64,000 nucleotides of DNA from Lachnospiraceae bacterium UBA7729 (GTDB lineage Bacteria; Bacillota; Clostridia; Lachnospirales; Lachnospiraceae). Every line of letters starts with the position of its first letter. Within the stretch, counting starts at the first letter, position 1. Location: positions 5,645 to 69,644 of the forward strand of contig DLFD01000021.1 of assembly GCA_002482005.1 (NCBI GenBank). Reading direction: 5' to 3'. Positions 51,348 through 59,553 of this stretch are shown in pieces. The notes beneath the pieces were generated by a model. That model did not search any database. It saw nothing but the letters and a program-made list of their open reading frames with translations, and was not told where the DNA came from. The position numbers and the translations under genes were made by a program.

Positions 51348-52160
51348 TTACTTCAGAAAATCTTTCTTGATGAAGCCCTTAAGCTCCGCTCCGGCACTGT
51401 CGGTAAATGTGACTGGGACCCATCCGTCCTTCCCGTCTCTTCCGGTATCTTCCTTCACTTGCCGGTCTGCCGGAATGGTAGCCAGGATATCACTGTCCGT
51501 GCTTGCCTCTGCTCTCAGACGGACGTTGGAAGTCGTCGTGTAGGTCTTTCCTTCCTTAGCTGGGGCAGCCTTTGTTTCCGACTCGTCTTCCGCTTTTTCC
51601 GACTCTCCGGCTTCGCTCTCTGCGGTTTCCTTCTCCGCTGCTTCGCTTTCAGCGTCTGCCTCTCCTGTCTGCTCCGCCGCAGCTTCGGATGCCGCTTCCG
51701 TCTCCTCTTCCGCAGTCTCCATCTCCTTTGCTCTTTTCGTCAGTTCATCGACATCGATGCCTTCCAGATTCTCTTTCCGGTACATCTGCTCGTACTCATC
51801 CACGAACCCGGAAGATGCGATATTCCCGATATCATCTTTATTAAAGAAGTAAAGGTCTCCTCCCTGATATCCGTCCGGATACAGGCAGGCGCAGTAATCG
51901 TAGAACTTGTCATCGGAAGCATTCTGGATGACTCTTCCGAGAATCATGAACTCCTGATCGTATCCTTTCAGGGTAACGACCGAACCGATCGAAAGCCAGT
52001 CCTTCTCTGCTTCCTCTGCGGCTGCCTCGGTCACTCCCGCTTTCAGCTCACCGCCGCTGGTCTCCGCAAAAGCCGTTGTGAGACTTCCCATCGCCAGAAA
52101 TGCCGCCATGGCGGATACGGCCAGGGTCCTCGCCGCCTGTCCCCTGAATGATCTATTCAT
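51348..52160 (-). CDS. Exported protein with DUF4176 and SH3 domains
   Basis: 270 aa. Signal peptide at residues 1-33 (TLAVSAMAAFLAMGSLTTAFA, cut before ETSG). Residues about 55-125 read as a DUF4176 domain: IGSVVTLKGYDQEFMILGR ... YDYCACLYPDGYQGGDLYFFNKDDI. DUF4176 is usually in cytoplasmic partners of type VII secretion or polymorphic toxin genes, so its export here is unusual. An acidic linker (ETEAASEAAAEQTGEAD) precedes a C-terminal bacterial SH3 domain (VRLRAEASTDSDILATIPADRQV). The ATG at 52160 follows GGAGGA. No toxin or WXG gene is nearby. Confidence 0.72.
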   Translation of the reverse strand: MNRSFRGQAARTLAVSAMAAFLAMGSLTTAFAETSGGELKAGVTEAAAEEAEKDWLSIGSVVTLKGYDQEFMILGRVIQNASDDKFYDYCACLYPDGYQGGDLYFFNKDDIGNIASSGFVDEYEQMYRKENLEGIDVDELTKRAKEMETAEEETEAASEAAAEQTGEADAESEAAEKETAESEAGESEKAEDESETKAAPAKEGKTYTTTSNVRLRAEASTDSDILATIPADRQVKEDTGRDGKDGWVPVTFTDSAGAELKGFIKKDFLK

Positions 52161-52268
52161 ATATAGGTTCCTCCATTCTCTCAAGGGTATATTTCCCAAT
52201 AATGGACTATCCTAACACCAAGCAATAAAGGCGTCAAACGATAGCTTCCTGCAATACCCTCCACCGCT

Positions 52269-52363
52269 CATACAAAATCCTTCCGCCGGCATCCTCTTTG
52301 CATCCTATGGGATACAGAAGAAGCGGATGCAGCCTTTTCCAGGGATCTGCACCCGCTTCTTCC
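52269..52363. terminator. Degenerate hairpin repeat plus long stem after copA
   Basis: TACAAAATCC...CCTCTTTGCATCCTATGG (52269-52311) is a worn copy of the interspersed hairpin. Next to it GAAGAAGCGG.TGCAG pairs with CTGCACCCGCTTCTTC (52316-52362). No T-run is present on the minus strand, so terminator function is uncertain, but it is in the right place after copA. Confidence 0.5.
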
Positions 52364-52406
52364 TCTCATCTCCGCCCATCATCTGTCTGGTCGGAGAAAT
52401 CGGTTC

Positions 52407-55064
52407 TTATGCGTCTTTCCCGATGCCAATGTAGCCATAATCTGCGTCCTCAACGGCCTGTTTCATGGCTGCTTCATCCGGCTTCTTTGTATATGTGACG
52501 ACCGCCTTGCCTGTAGTGTGATCGGCCTTCACATCCGTGATTCCATCAACTGATCTCAGCGCTTCCGAGATGTGCTTCTCACACATCTCGCACATCATTC
52601 CATCGATCAGAACGGTTTCGGTGCCGGCAGCTTCCGGGCTCTGCACGCCTGCCTCCGCCGCCAGAGTCTGTCCTGCGTCTGCCGCAGTCCCCAGAGTCTG
52701 TCCCGCGTCTGCCGCAGTCTCCAGAGTCTGTCCTGCGTCTGCCGCAGTCTCCCTCTCCGGCAGTGCTCTCTTCCTCATGACCTTGTCATGGGAGGCATCG
52801 TGGACCTTAGCCAGGTTCAGGCGAAGGGCGTTCATGCAGACGGTGAAAGAGGAAAGCGCCATCGCCGCCGCGCCCCACATCGGATTCAGATGGATGCCCG
52901 GATACAGGCCTGCCGCCATCGGGATCAGGAGAGCGTTGTAGGCAAATGCCCAGAACAGGTTCTCGTGAATGTTCCGAATGGTAGCGCGGGACAGACGGAT
53001 TGCTCCGGACACGTCGGTCAGCTTCGAGTTCATCAGAACGACGTCCGCACTGTCGATCGCGACATCGGTTCCGGCTCCGATCGCGATCCCGGTATCCGCC
53101 CTGGTAAGAGCCGGTGCATCGTTGATGCCGTCGCCGACCATGGCGACCTTGCCGCGCTTCTGAAGGTCACGGATCACGGATTCCTTGCCGTCCGGCAAAA
53201 CGCCTGCGATGATGCGGTCGACACCCGCCTGCTCACCGATCGCTCTTGCGGTCCTCTCATTGTCGCCGGTCAGCATGACGGTCTCGATCCCCATGCCCTT
53301 CAGCTCTCTGATCGCCTGAGCCGAATCCGGCTTGATGACATCGGCGACAGCGATGATGCCGAGAAGTTTTCCGTCCTCCTCAAAGAAGAGCGGAGTCTTG
53401 CCCTTCGAAGCAAGCTCATCCGCCTTCTGCTGAAGGTCAGCCGGTACAGATGCGATGCTGCCGATGAACTTTCCAGAACCGCCGTAAAGAACGGAACTGC
53501 CAAGTTTTGCAGTAAGGCCGCTGCCGGAAAGTGCCTTGAAATCGGTAACCTTTTCTGCCTTCAGATCCTTCTCTTCTGCCCGGGTCACGATTGCTCTCGC
53601 GAGCGGGTGCTCGGACTGAGCCTCAAGCGCATAGGCCTTGGAAAGAAGTTCGTCTTCTGTTCTGCCTGCCGCCGGAAGGATATCGGTTACCTCTGGCTTG
53701 CCTGCGGTGATGGTCCCGGTCTTGTCCAGAGCTACGATCTGGATGCGGCCGGTATTCTCAAGCGCTTCGCTGGTCTTGAACAGGATCCCGTTCTTCGCTC
53801 CCATGCCGTTGCCGACCATGATCGCGACCGGAGTCGCAAGTCCGAGTGCGCACGGGCAGGAGATGACAAGGACGGTGATCGCATGTTCCAGAGAAATTGA
53901 CAGGCTGTGCCCTGTGAGCAGCCAGCCGATCAGGACGACGATCGCGATCACGATGACCGAAGGGACGAAGATCCCTGAGACTTTGTCGGCGATCTTCGCG
54001 ATCGGAGCCTTGGTCGCTGCCGCATCGGAGACCATCCGGATGATCTGTGAGAATGTGGTATCCTCCCCGACTCTGGTCGCCCTTGCCCTGATGAAACCGG
54101 ACTGGTTGATGGTAGCCGCACTCACAGTATCATCCACCGTCTTGTCGACCGGGACCGATTCACCGGTAAGAGCCGATTCATCGACGGCCGTCGATCCCTC
54201 GACGATCACGCCATCGACCGGAATGGACTCGCCCGGCTTTACCACAAAGATGTCACCGGAGACAACATCGTCGATCCCGACCGTGACCACCTGACCAGAG
54301 CGCTCCACATTTGCCGTCCTGGGAGCCATCTTCATCAGATTCTTGAGCGCGTCAGTGGTCCTGCCTTTGGACAGGGACTCAAGCGTCTTTCCGATGGTGA
54401 TCAGAGCCGGGATCATGGCCGCACTCTCAAAGTAGAGCTGGTTGTGGTAGAGCGGCATCAGGTCCATGTTGGAGGTCCCGGCGGTCAGAAGATAAGACAT
54501 CTTGTAGAAGATGTAGACCGACCAGCCGAAGGAAACGCCGGAGCCGAGCGCCACCAGAGCGTCCATGTTCGGAGCCCCGTGGAAGAGGGACCTGAACCCG
54601 GACGTGAAGAAGTCCTTGTTGATGATCATGACCACTGCCGCCAGAAGAAGCTGAGTCAGTGCCAGACCGATGTGATTGTGGACCAGGAAGCCGGGAAGCG
54701 GCCACCCCCACATGTTGTGGCCCATGGTGATATACATAAGGACCACGAGGAAGAAGATGGAAAGTTTCAGCCTTCTCACCAGCTTCGGGGTAGTTCGGTC
54801 CTTCAGGGCATCTTCCTCAGCCGCAAGAGACGCACTTGCGCTGCCGGAGCCAGCCTTCTGGGCGACGTCCCTGAGACGGGCGCCGTATCCGGCCTTCTCG
54901 ACCGCAGCGACGATATCTGAACTTTTCGCGGTCCCCTCGACTCCCATCGAGTTGGTCAGAAGCGATACGGACACCGACTTTACACCCGGCACCCTGGAGA
55001 CCGCTTTCTCTACATGGGCCTGGCATGCTGCACAGCTCATGCCGGTTACTACATACTGTTCCAT
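52407..55064 (-). CDS. copA: Copper-exporting P1B-type ATPase with metal-binding domains at both ends
   Basis: 885 aa. An N-terminal HMA domain has GMSCAACQAHVEKAV (CxxC at residues 10-13). Eight membrane segments include the CPC transport site VISCPCALGLATPVAI. The P-domain has DKTGTIT, the actuator TGES, and GDGINDAPAL. Unusually, after a linker of three ETAADAGQTL repeats the protein ends in a second HMA-like domain (GMMCEMCEKHISEAL ... YGYIG), as if a CopZ chaperone were fused to the C-terminus. Two CsoR-type operators overlap its promoter. A 17-bp tandem repeat array fills its leader. Confidence 0.93.
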   Translation of the reverse strand: MEQYVVTGMSCAACQAHVEKAVSRVPGVKSVSVSLLTNSMGVEGTAKSSDIVAAVEKAGYGARLRDVAQKAGSGSASASLAAEEDALKDRTTPKLVRRLKLSIFFLVVLMYITMGHNMWGWPLPGFLVHNHIGLALTQLLLAAVVMIINKDFFTSGFRSLFHGAPNMDALVALGSGVSFGWSVYIFYKMSYLLTAGTSNMDLMPLYHNQLYFESAAMIPALITIGKTLESLSKGRTTDALKNLMKMAPRTANVERSGQVVTVGIDDVVSGDIFVVKPGESIPVDGVIVEGSTAVDESALTGESVPVDKTVDDTVSAATINQSGFIRARATRVGEDTTFSQIIRMVSDAAATKAPIAKIADKVSGIFVPSVIVIAIVVLIGWLLTGHSLSISLEHAITVLVISCPCALGLATPVAIMVGNGMGAKNGILFKTSEALENTGRIQIVALDKTGTITAGKPEVTDILPAAGRTEDELLSKAYALEAQSEHPLARAIVTRAEEKDLKAEKVTDFKALSGSGLTAKLGSSVLYGGSGKFIGSIASVPADLQQKADELASKGKTPLFFEEDGKLLGIIAVADVIKPDSAQAIRELKGMGIETVMLTGDNERTARAIGEQAGVDRIIAGVLPDGKESVIRDLQKRGKVAMVGDGINDAPALTRADTGIAIGAGTDVAIDSADVVLMNSKLTDVSGAIRLSRATIRNIHENLFWAFAYNALLIPMAAGLYPGIHLNPMWGAAAMALSSFTVCMNALRLNLAKVHDASHDKVMRKRALPERETAADAGQTLETAADAGQTLGTAADAGQTLAAEAGVQSPEAAGTETVLIDGMMCEMCEKHISEALRSVDGITDVKADHTTGKAVVTYTKKPDEAAMKQAVEDADYGYIGIGKDA
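52661..52750. repeat. 30-bp coding minisatellite (ETAADAGQTL linker of CopA)
   Basis: Three 30-bp units, nearly identical at the DNA level, encode ETAADAGQTL between the ATPase core and the C-terminal metal-binding domain. Confidence 0.92.
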
Positions 55065-55092
55065 AGAAGATCCTTTCCGTCAGCAGGCCTGC

Positions 55093-55160
55093 GGAACCTC
55101 TCTGTTTCCGGAACCTCTCTGTTTCCGAAACCTCTCTGTTTCCGGAGCCTCTCTGTATGA
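55093..55160. repeat. 17-bp minisatellite in the copA leader
   Basis: Four 17-bp units (GGAACCTCTCTGTTTCC type, the last degenerate) lie between the copA promoter and its start codon. On the minus strand they would be part of the mRNA leader. Confidence 0.88.
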
Positions 55161-55193
55161 CAGGAATGCATCTGTCATCACAGCCTTGTTCCT

Positions 55194-55254
55194 GATACCC
55201 CCATCGGGTATCTGCTGACGGTGACATCTTATACCCCCTTAGGGTATCTGTCAA
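55194..55254 (-). promoter_or_regulatory. copA promoter with two CsoR-type copper operators
   Basis: On the minus strand TTGACA (55249-55254), 17-bp spacer and TAAGAT (55226-55231). The spacer is the inverted repeat ATACCCCCTTAGGGTAT (55231-55247 on plus). A second, GATACCCCCATCGGGTATC, lies at 55194-55212. Both match the CsoR pattern TACCC-N-GGGTA. The TGA stop of the preceding gene sits inside the TTGACA box. Copper would release CsoR and open copA. Confidence 0.85.
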
Positions 55255-55676
55255 GAAATTCTTCCCCTATTTCCTGAAAAAAGGTTATTCCCAGAGGTCC
55301 GTCCTTGCCTTCCTGTAATCCAGTTTTTCAGATGTTCCAGGAGAACAGCCGCATTGCTGATGCTCCCATCCTTCGCCCCGTAGAGGAGAGTCACATTGCC
55401 ATCTGAAAGTTTTTCTGCAATCTCTCTGCAGAAAGCAGTGGTTCCGGGATTCACCTCCAGCTCAGCCTTGTAGCGTTCCGAAAACTCTGAAAACTTCTCC
55501 GGATCATGGCCGTACCAGCTGCGAAGCTCCCTGGATGGAGCGATCTCTTTTGCCCAGAGATCAAGTTTTGCCTTCTCTTTGCTGATTCCTCTCGGCCACA
55601 GACGATCGACAAGGATCCTGTATCCGTCATCCTCCTCAGCTGCCTCATAGATTCTGCGCATCCGAAGCTGTCCCAT
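55251..55676 (-). CDS. DUF488 family protein
   Basis: 141 aa, family of small proteins of unknown function (often suspected in nucleic acid or stress metabolism). The core reads YRILVDRLWPRGISKEKA...LDLWAKEIAPSRELRSWYGHDPEKFSEF...TLLYGAKD. It matches the usual 115 residues, then about 25 extra C-terminal residues that run into the copA promoter. The start ATG at 55676 follows AAAGGAGG by 6 nt, and overlaps the preceding gene by 32 bp, a sign of coupled translation. Confidence 0.82.
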   Translation of the reverse strand: MGQLRMRRIYEAAEEDDGYRILVDRLWPRGISKEKAKLDLWAKEIAPSRELRSWYGHDPEKFSEFSERYKAELEVNPGTTAFCREIAEKLSDGNVTLLYGAKDGSISNAAVLLEHLKNWITGRQGRTSGNNLFSGNRGRIS

Positions 55677-56985
55677 GAGATTCCTCCTTTGCCTTCTTCC
55701 ATGCCGCGTCCCGCTCCTGCGCAGCCTGGATCATCTTAAAGTGCTGGAAAGCGTCCGTCATGTCCTCGATGATCTCCGCGGCTCCAAGGTACTTGCCGTC
55801 CTCGTCGCGGACAGCCAGATAAGTTACTTTGACCGGCCTGTCAGGATTCGGGATCCACCTCGAGAACTCATCTCTCGCACCGCTCCGGAAGTCATCGGTC
55901 AGGCTCTTCACGACAGCCCGGATCGGCACCGGATGGCAGTGGTAGGTCGACTGTCCCAGGGTCGAGACCGGTCTCGAGAAGACTTTATCCGTATTCTTGT
56001 AGAAGCGGTTGATCGAGCCGTCATCGATAAATGTGACGTCCACCGGCAGTACACTAAGGATTCCCTTGAGCTGGGCTACTGTCAGCTCACCCGCAGGAGT
56101 CTTTCCGCCATCCCCATGAAAATGTACGATGCCGTGTTCCAGAATCTTCTCAGGGATGCCGGCTGCCTCTGCCTCAGCTCTCTCCGCCTCCCGGGCGGCT
56201 GCCTCTGCCTCTTCTCTCTCCTTCAGCACTCTCTCGCCATGCTCCCATCTCGGGATCTCTTTGATGTAGACCGGCCCCATCTCAAAGAGGTCGCGGTAGA
56301 CATCGACCCACTCGTCATCCGTCAGGTTCTGCATGGCAATCGGAAGCAGAATGTTCTCATCCTTGTAGATCATCTCGCGGACCCGTTTGGTCAGAGGAAG
56401 AATATATTCCTTCATCTCGGCTGCGGAGGATCTCTGGATTCCGCGGTACAGCCTCCCGGTCTCTGCCTTGATCTGATCATCCACATTCCACATGACCTGG
56501 CTCGGCCCTGTTATGCCGCAGCGCTCCAGAGGCGCCATGATCAGCTCTTCCTTCTTGCTGTAGATCCCGCGGATCTTCTTCAGCCGGAGCAGATCCATCT
56601 TCACTTTATCATCATGGCCGCCAACCTCGAGCGCCATCTCCAGATCATTCAGCAGCAGTTCCAGGGCGCTGTTCTCCCGGATGAAATAGTCGACCGGATG
56701 CCCCTCGGGCAGCTGCAGAAGTTCCTGCTTCTTCATCCGCTTCTGTTCCCGGATGACCTCGCCTTCCGTCTTACCGTGGAAAAGCCCCGAATGAAGGTCA
56801 CACAGTTTTGTGACCTGTTTCGGATCCGCACCGTCACTGATCAGCGCCTGCTCCGCATCCATGATGTCCCTGACCGGAACCGACCTGAATTCCTTCACAA
56901 AGTCTTCCCGGACCGATGCCAGGTCCTCTCCTGCTCCCAGTCTTGCAAGAAGCGCCTTCAGCTGCATGGCTTTGCTGTTCTCCAT
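55645..56985 (-). CDS. DUF438-hemerythrin-PAS protein
   Basis: 446 aa. An N-terminal DUF438 domain (residues 1-75), a hemerythrin-like HHE four-helix domain (about 95-260, with HPVDYFIREN and the ENILLPIAM helix, likely di-iron and O2/NO related), and a C-terminal PAS-like domain (about 300-420, VTFIDDGSINRFYKNTDKVF, HCHPVPIRAVV). The family is often a redox or NO sensor in anaerobes; no output domain is visible. The DUF488 gene overlaps its end. Confidence 0.82.
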   Translation of the reverse strand: MENSKAMQLKALLARLGAGEDLASVREDFVKEFRSVPVRDIMDAEQALISDGADPKQVTKLCDLHSGLFHGKTEGEVIREQKRMKKQELLQLPEGHPVDYFIRENSALELLLNDLEMALEVGGHDDKVKMDLLRLKKIRGIYSKKEELIMAPLERCGITGPSQVMWNVDDQIKAETGRLYRGIQRSSAAEMKEYILPLTKRVREMIYKDENILLPIAMQNLTDDEWVDVYRDLFEMGPVYIKEIPRWEHGERVLKEREEAEAAAREAERAEAEAAGIPEKILEHGIVHFHGDGGKTPAGELTVAQLKGILSVLPVDVTFIDDGSINRFYKNTDKVFSRPVSTLGQSTYHCHPVPIRAVVKSLTDDFRSGARDEFSRWIPNPDRPVKVTYLAVRDEDGKYLGAAEIIEDMTDAFQHFKMIQAAQERDAAWKKAKEESHGTASDAQNL

Positions 56986-57269
56986 ATGAAACCAACCTTT
57001 CTGACTGATCCTTCCCTGTTTCTCTGTCTGAAAATCTATCCCGGATCCGAAAATGAATCTGTGGTCTCAGCCACACTTCCGGATATTGTATTGACGCCGT
57101 ACCCTCTGCCCATCCTCCGGATATTGGTCTTTCGCCGTACCCTCTGCATCCCCTCTGAACTGTTCTCATGCAGCCGGCCAGCTCCACTTGCCCCGGACAG
57201 GCAATTCGACTATGATGGGGATTGAAAACAAATGTTACAGGCTGTATTGCCTATTACTTCCAGGAACGA

Positions 57270-57287
57270 TGTTAGCACACGCTAACA
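57270..57287. promoter_or_regulatory. Perfect palindrome TGTTAGC-N4-GCTAACA upstream of the phosphatase pair
   Basis: An 18-bp inverted repeat about 70 bp before the first histidine phosphatase gene. Its half sites (TTAGC / GCTAA) are the outer ends of the CIRCE half-sites at lon, but with a much shorter spacer. It may be an operator or a partial deletion of a CIRCE-like site. Confidence 0.5.
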
Positions 57288-57355
57288 CATTTGCACAGAG
57301 ATTTTTCGGAAAACAGCGTTCATCAGGCGGGGAAAAGCGGCAGAACGGAGAAGAT

Positions 57356-57949
57356 ATGAAGATCTGGATCACCAGACACGGACAGACGAACCTGAATAAA
57401 GCGCACCTCATGCAGGGACGTACGGACGAACCGCTGAATGAGACCGGGATCCGTCAGGCAAGGCAGGCAAGGAAGAACATCCCGGACGTAACGTTCGACA
57501 AGGTCTATGCAAGTCCGCTTTGCAGGGCGGTTGAAACCGCTTCGATCATCGGGGCCGTGGATACGAAGGACATCACGATCGACCCACGTATCATAGAAAC
57601 AGACTTCGGGCGGTTTGAGAGAAAAAAATATACGACGATGGGGCTTCCCATGATCTTCTTCTGGATGCTGCCATGGATCATCCCGGCACCGAAGACAGTG
57701 GAAACCATCCCTTCCATGAAGGAGAGGACTGCTTCTTTCCTCGAGGACGTCATAGCAGACGGCAGAAAGAACGGTTATGAGAACATTCTGGTCACCTGCC
57801 ACGGCGGGATCATGCGTGTCCTTTCCGGATACATGCTTGGAAAAAAAAGTGGACTGATGTGGTATCCGAAGCCGCATAACTGCGAGATCCGGGTGTTCGA
57901 CGCAGATCCGGGACAGCACAGGATGCTGGGGGATTACAGGCTCTCATAA
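57356..57949 (+). CDS. Histidine phosphatase superfamily protein (copy 1)
   Basis: 197 aa. Phosphoglycerate mutase-type phosphatase with the catalytic RHG in ITRHGQTNLN (residues 5-14), DEPLNETG, the distal acid region TDFGRFE and a second His in CHGGIMRVL. The substrate is unknown; family members act on phosphosugars, cobalamin or other small phosphoesters. ATG 57356 has GGAGAAG before it and matches the start of the second copy. A tandem duplicate follows 186 bp downstream. Confidence 0.85.
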   Translation: MKIWITRHGQTNLNKAHLMQGRTDEPLNETGIRQARQARKNIPDVTFDKVYASPLCRAVETASIIGAVDTKDITIDPRIIETDFGRFERKKYTTMGLPMIFFWMLPWIIPAPKTVETIPSMKERTASFLEDVIADGRKNGYENILVTCHGGIMRVLSGYMLGKKSGLMWYPKPHNCEIRVFDADPGQHRMLGDYRLS

Positions 57950-58067
57950 GTCCCGGGGGCAGAGCTCAGGAATGCTGGGGATCACAGGCTCTCATAAGTC
58001 CCGTGGGCCTGGCACGGGAATACTGGGGATCACAGGCTCTCATAAGTCCCGGGGGCCTGGCACGGGA
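57920..58067. repeat. About 48-bp minisatellite containing the phosphatase stop codon
   Basis: Three copies, each with CTGGGGATCACAGG (or TTACAGG), then CTCTCATAAG, which is the stop region of phosphatase 1, then CCCGTGGGCCTGGCACGGG-type hairpins. The array lies between the two phosphatase genes. Confidence 0.88.
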
Positions 58068-58135
58068 AGAGGCTGCTCCCGGAGTATAAGACCAACGGTT
58101 ACAAAGATTGCGATACTGAAAAGAAGGCGACTAGC

Positions 58136-58726
58136 ATGAAGATCTGGATTGTGAGACATGGACAGACCCGTCTGAACGCGATCATGGTACTGCAGGGTCA
58201 CACGGATGAGCCGCTCAACGCGAAAGGAGTTGCGCAGGCACACCAGGCAAGAGAAAAGATAGGCGACGTACATTTTGATAAAGTGTATGCGAGTACCCTG
58301 AAGCGGGCGATCGAGACCGGAGCGATCGTAGGCGGCGTGAGCGAGTCAGAGATCGTGACAGACCCGCGGATCATGGAAGTGAACTTCGGCCGCAAAGAGC
58401 TGAAGCATTATCTGAAACTCGGGCCGAAGATGATACTGTTCTGGGCATTCCCAAGGATCTTCCATGCGCCAAAGACTGTCGAGCCCATCCATTCTCTGGT
58501 CAGCCGGACCTCCTCCTTCCTCGACGATGTTCTGAAAGAAGGAAGAGAGAGTGGGTACGAGAACATCCTGGTCGCCTGCCACGGCGGGTCGATGAGGGCT
58601 CTCTGCGGCTATATGATGGGAAAAAAGCACGGATATGTCTGGAGGCCGGGCTTCCACAACTGCGAAGTGCGTGTGTATGATGCCGACCCGGGGCAGCACA
58701 GGATGGTGGCAGACTACAGGATCTGA
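58136..58726 (+). CDS. Histidine phosphatase superfamily protein (copy 2)
   Basis: 196 aa, a paralogue of the preceding gene over its full length: IVRHGQTRLNAI, TDEPLNAKG, MEVNFGRKE, ACHGGSMRALCGYMMGKK. Both keep all catalytic residues and share DADPGQHRM at the end. A recent local duplication is the simplest reading, with clear divergence since. The DNA between them is a minisatellite, so the duplication and repeat growth may be linked. Confidence 0.85.
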   Translation: MKIWIVRHGQTRLNAIMVLQGHTDEPLNAKGVAQAHQAREKIGDVHFDKVYASTLKRAIETGAIVGGVSESEIVTDPRIMEVNFGRKELKHYLKLGPKMILFWAFPRIFHAPKTVEPIHSLVSRTSSFLDDVLKEGRESGYENILVACHGGSMRALCGYMMGKKHGYVWRPGFHNCEVRVYDADPGQHRMVADYRI

Positions 58727-58846
58727 CCGGACTGATAGAAACTGAACTACCTCCTTCTCACCTGCCAGCCAAAGAAGGATGCCGGCATCCTCGCCATCCT
58801 GGAGAATGAGTCAATCTTCCGGGCAAAGCCGCCTTTCTATGGTAGA

Positions 58847-59058
58847 ATGATGCAAGGGTCAAAAGGTCATAATCCGCGTCGTGCTTGCACGTAAGCGGTT
58901 ATGACCTTGGGACCCGCATAACACTGAGCACGTAGGAATTTGCAATTGCAAATTCCGAGAGTGCGAAGTGTTATAGGATTGCGAGAGCAGCGAAGCTGCG
59001 AAGCAATCCGCATCATCAGTTGGGGGCAAAAGGGACTTTTGACCCCAACATCGTAGAA
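58847..59058 (+). repeat. Structured repeat element, copy B (three hairpins, GTAG)
   Basis: 5' arm GATGCAAGGGTCAAAAGGTC; hairpin 1 with GCTTGC apex (58857-58915); hairpin 2 AACACT...AGTGTT (58920-58972) identical to copy A except in the 4-nt loop (AATT versus GTAT); hairpin 3 GGATTGC..GCAGC.GAA.GCTGC..GCAATCC (58976-59009); 3' arm GACTTTTGACCC near 59035. Hairpin 3 and the long-range stem differ from copy A by compensating base changes. It lies between phosphatase copy 2 and the next gene. Confidence 0.8.
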
Positions 59059-59113
59059 TAAGAAAAACTGTTTTCTGAATGCACTGCTGAAAGATGCAAG
59101 GAAAGGAATCGAT

Positions 59114-59518
59114 ATGAGTAGATATATGGAGCGCGCCGAGGCGCTCAGGAATGATCCGGATGTTCACTACAACTGTGCGCAGTCTGTCCTGATGGCATTC
59201 TGCGAGGACAAGGGCCTGGCTCCTGAGATGGCTGGTGCCCTGACTGCCAACCTTGGCAGCGGCATGAGGATAGCCGGGACCTGCGGCGCCATGGTCGGCG
59301 GCCTGCTGGTCCTCGGTCTGTACGGAGTGAATGATCCAGTGATCATCAGTTCCTACTGGAAAGAGTTCATGGGGAAGCATGACGGCATGAATCAGTGCCG
59401 CGACCTGCTTCGCGTCAACGCCGCGAAAGGAAACCCGAAGAAACCTCACTGCGACAATATGGTCTACGAAGCAGTAGAGCTCACAGAGAGAATTCTGAAA
59501 GAGCAGGGAAAGATCTGA
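59114..59518 (+). CDS. C_GCAxxG_C_C family redox protein
   Basis: 134 aa. The family is named for its Cys pattern; here the relevant residues are YNCAQSV (Cys), GTCGAMVGG (CGAxxGG) and Cys in MNQCRDLL and PHCDNMV. The function is unknown but redox or metal-related activity is generally assumed from the conserved cysteines. AAAGGA precedes the ATG, and the gene starts about 55 bp after repeat element B. Confidence 0.82.
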   Translation: MSRYMERAEALRNDPDVHYNCAQSVLMAFCEDKGLAPEMAGALTANLGSGMRIAGTCGAMVGGLLVLGLYGVNDPVIISSYWKEFMGKHDGMNQCRDLLRVNAAKGNPKKPHCDNMVYEAVELTERILKEQGKI

Positions 59519-59553
59519 GGAAAGAGCGGGACGAAGCATACTGGCAGACTTGT

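Noticed and set aside
57188..57355. 56-codon extension of phosphatase copy 1
   Set aside because: It runs through the TGTTAGC palindrome and has no counterpart in copy 2, which starts at the equivalent of 57356.
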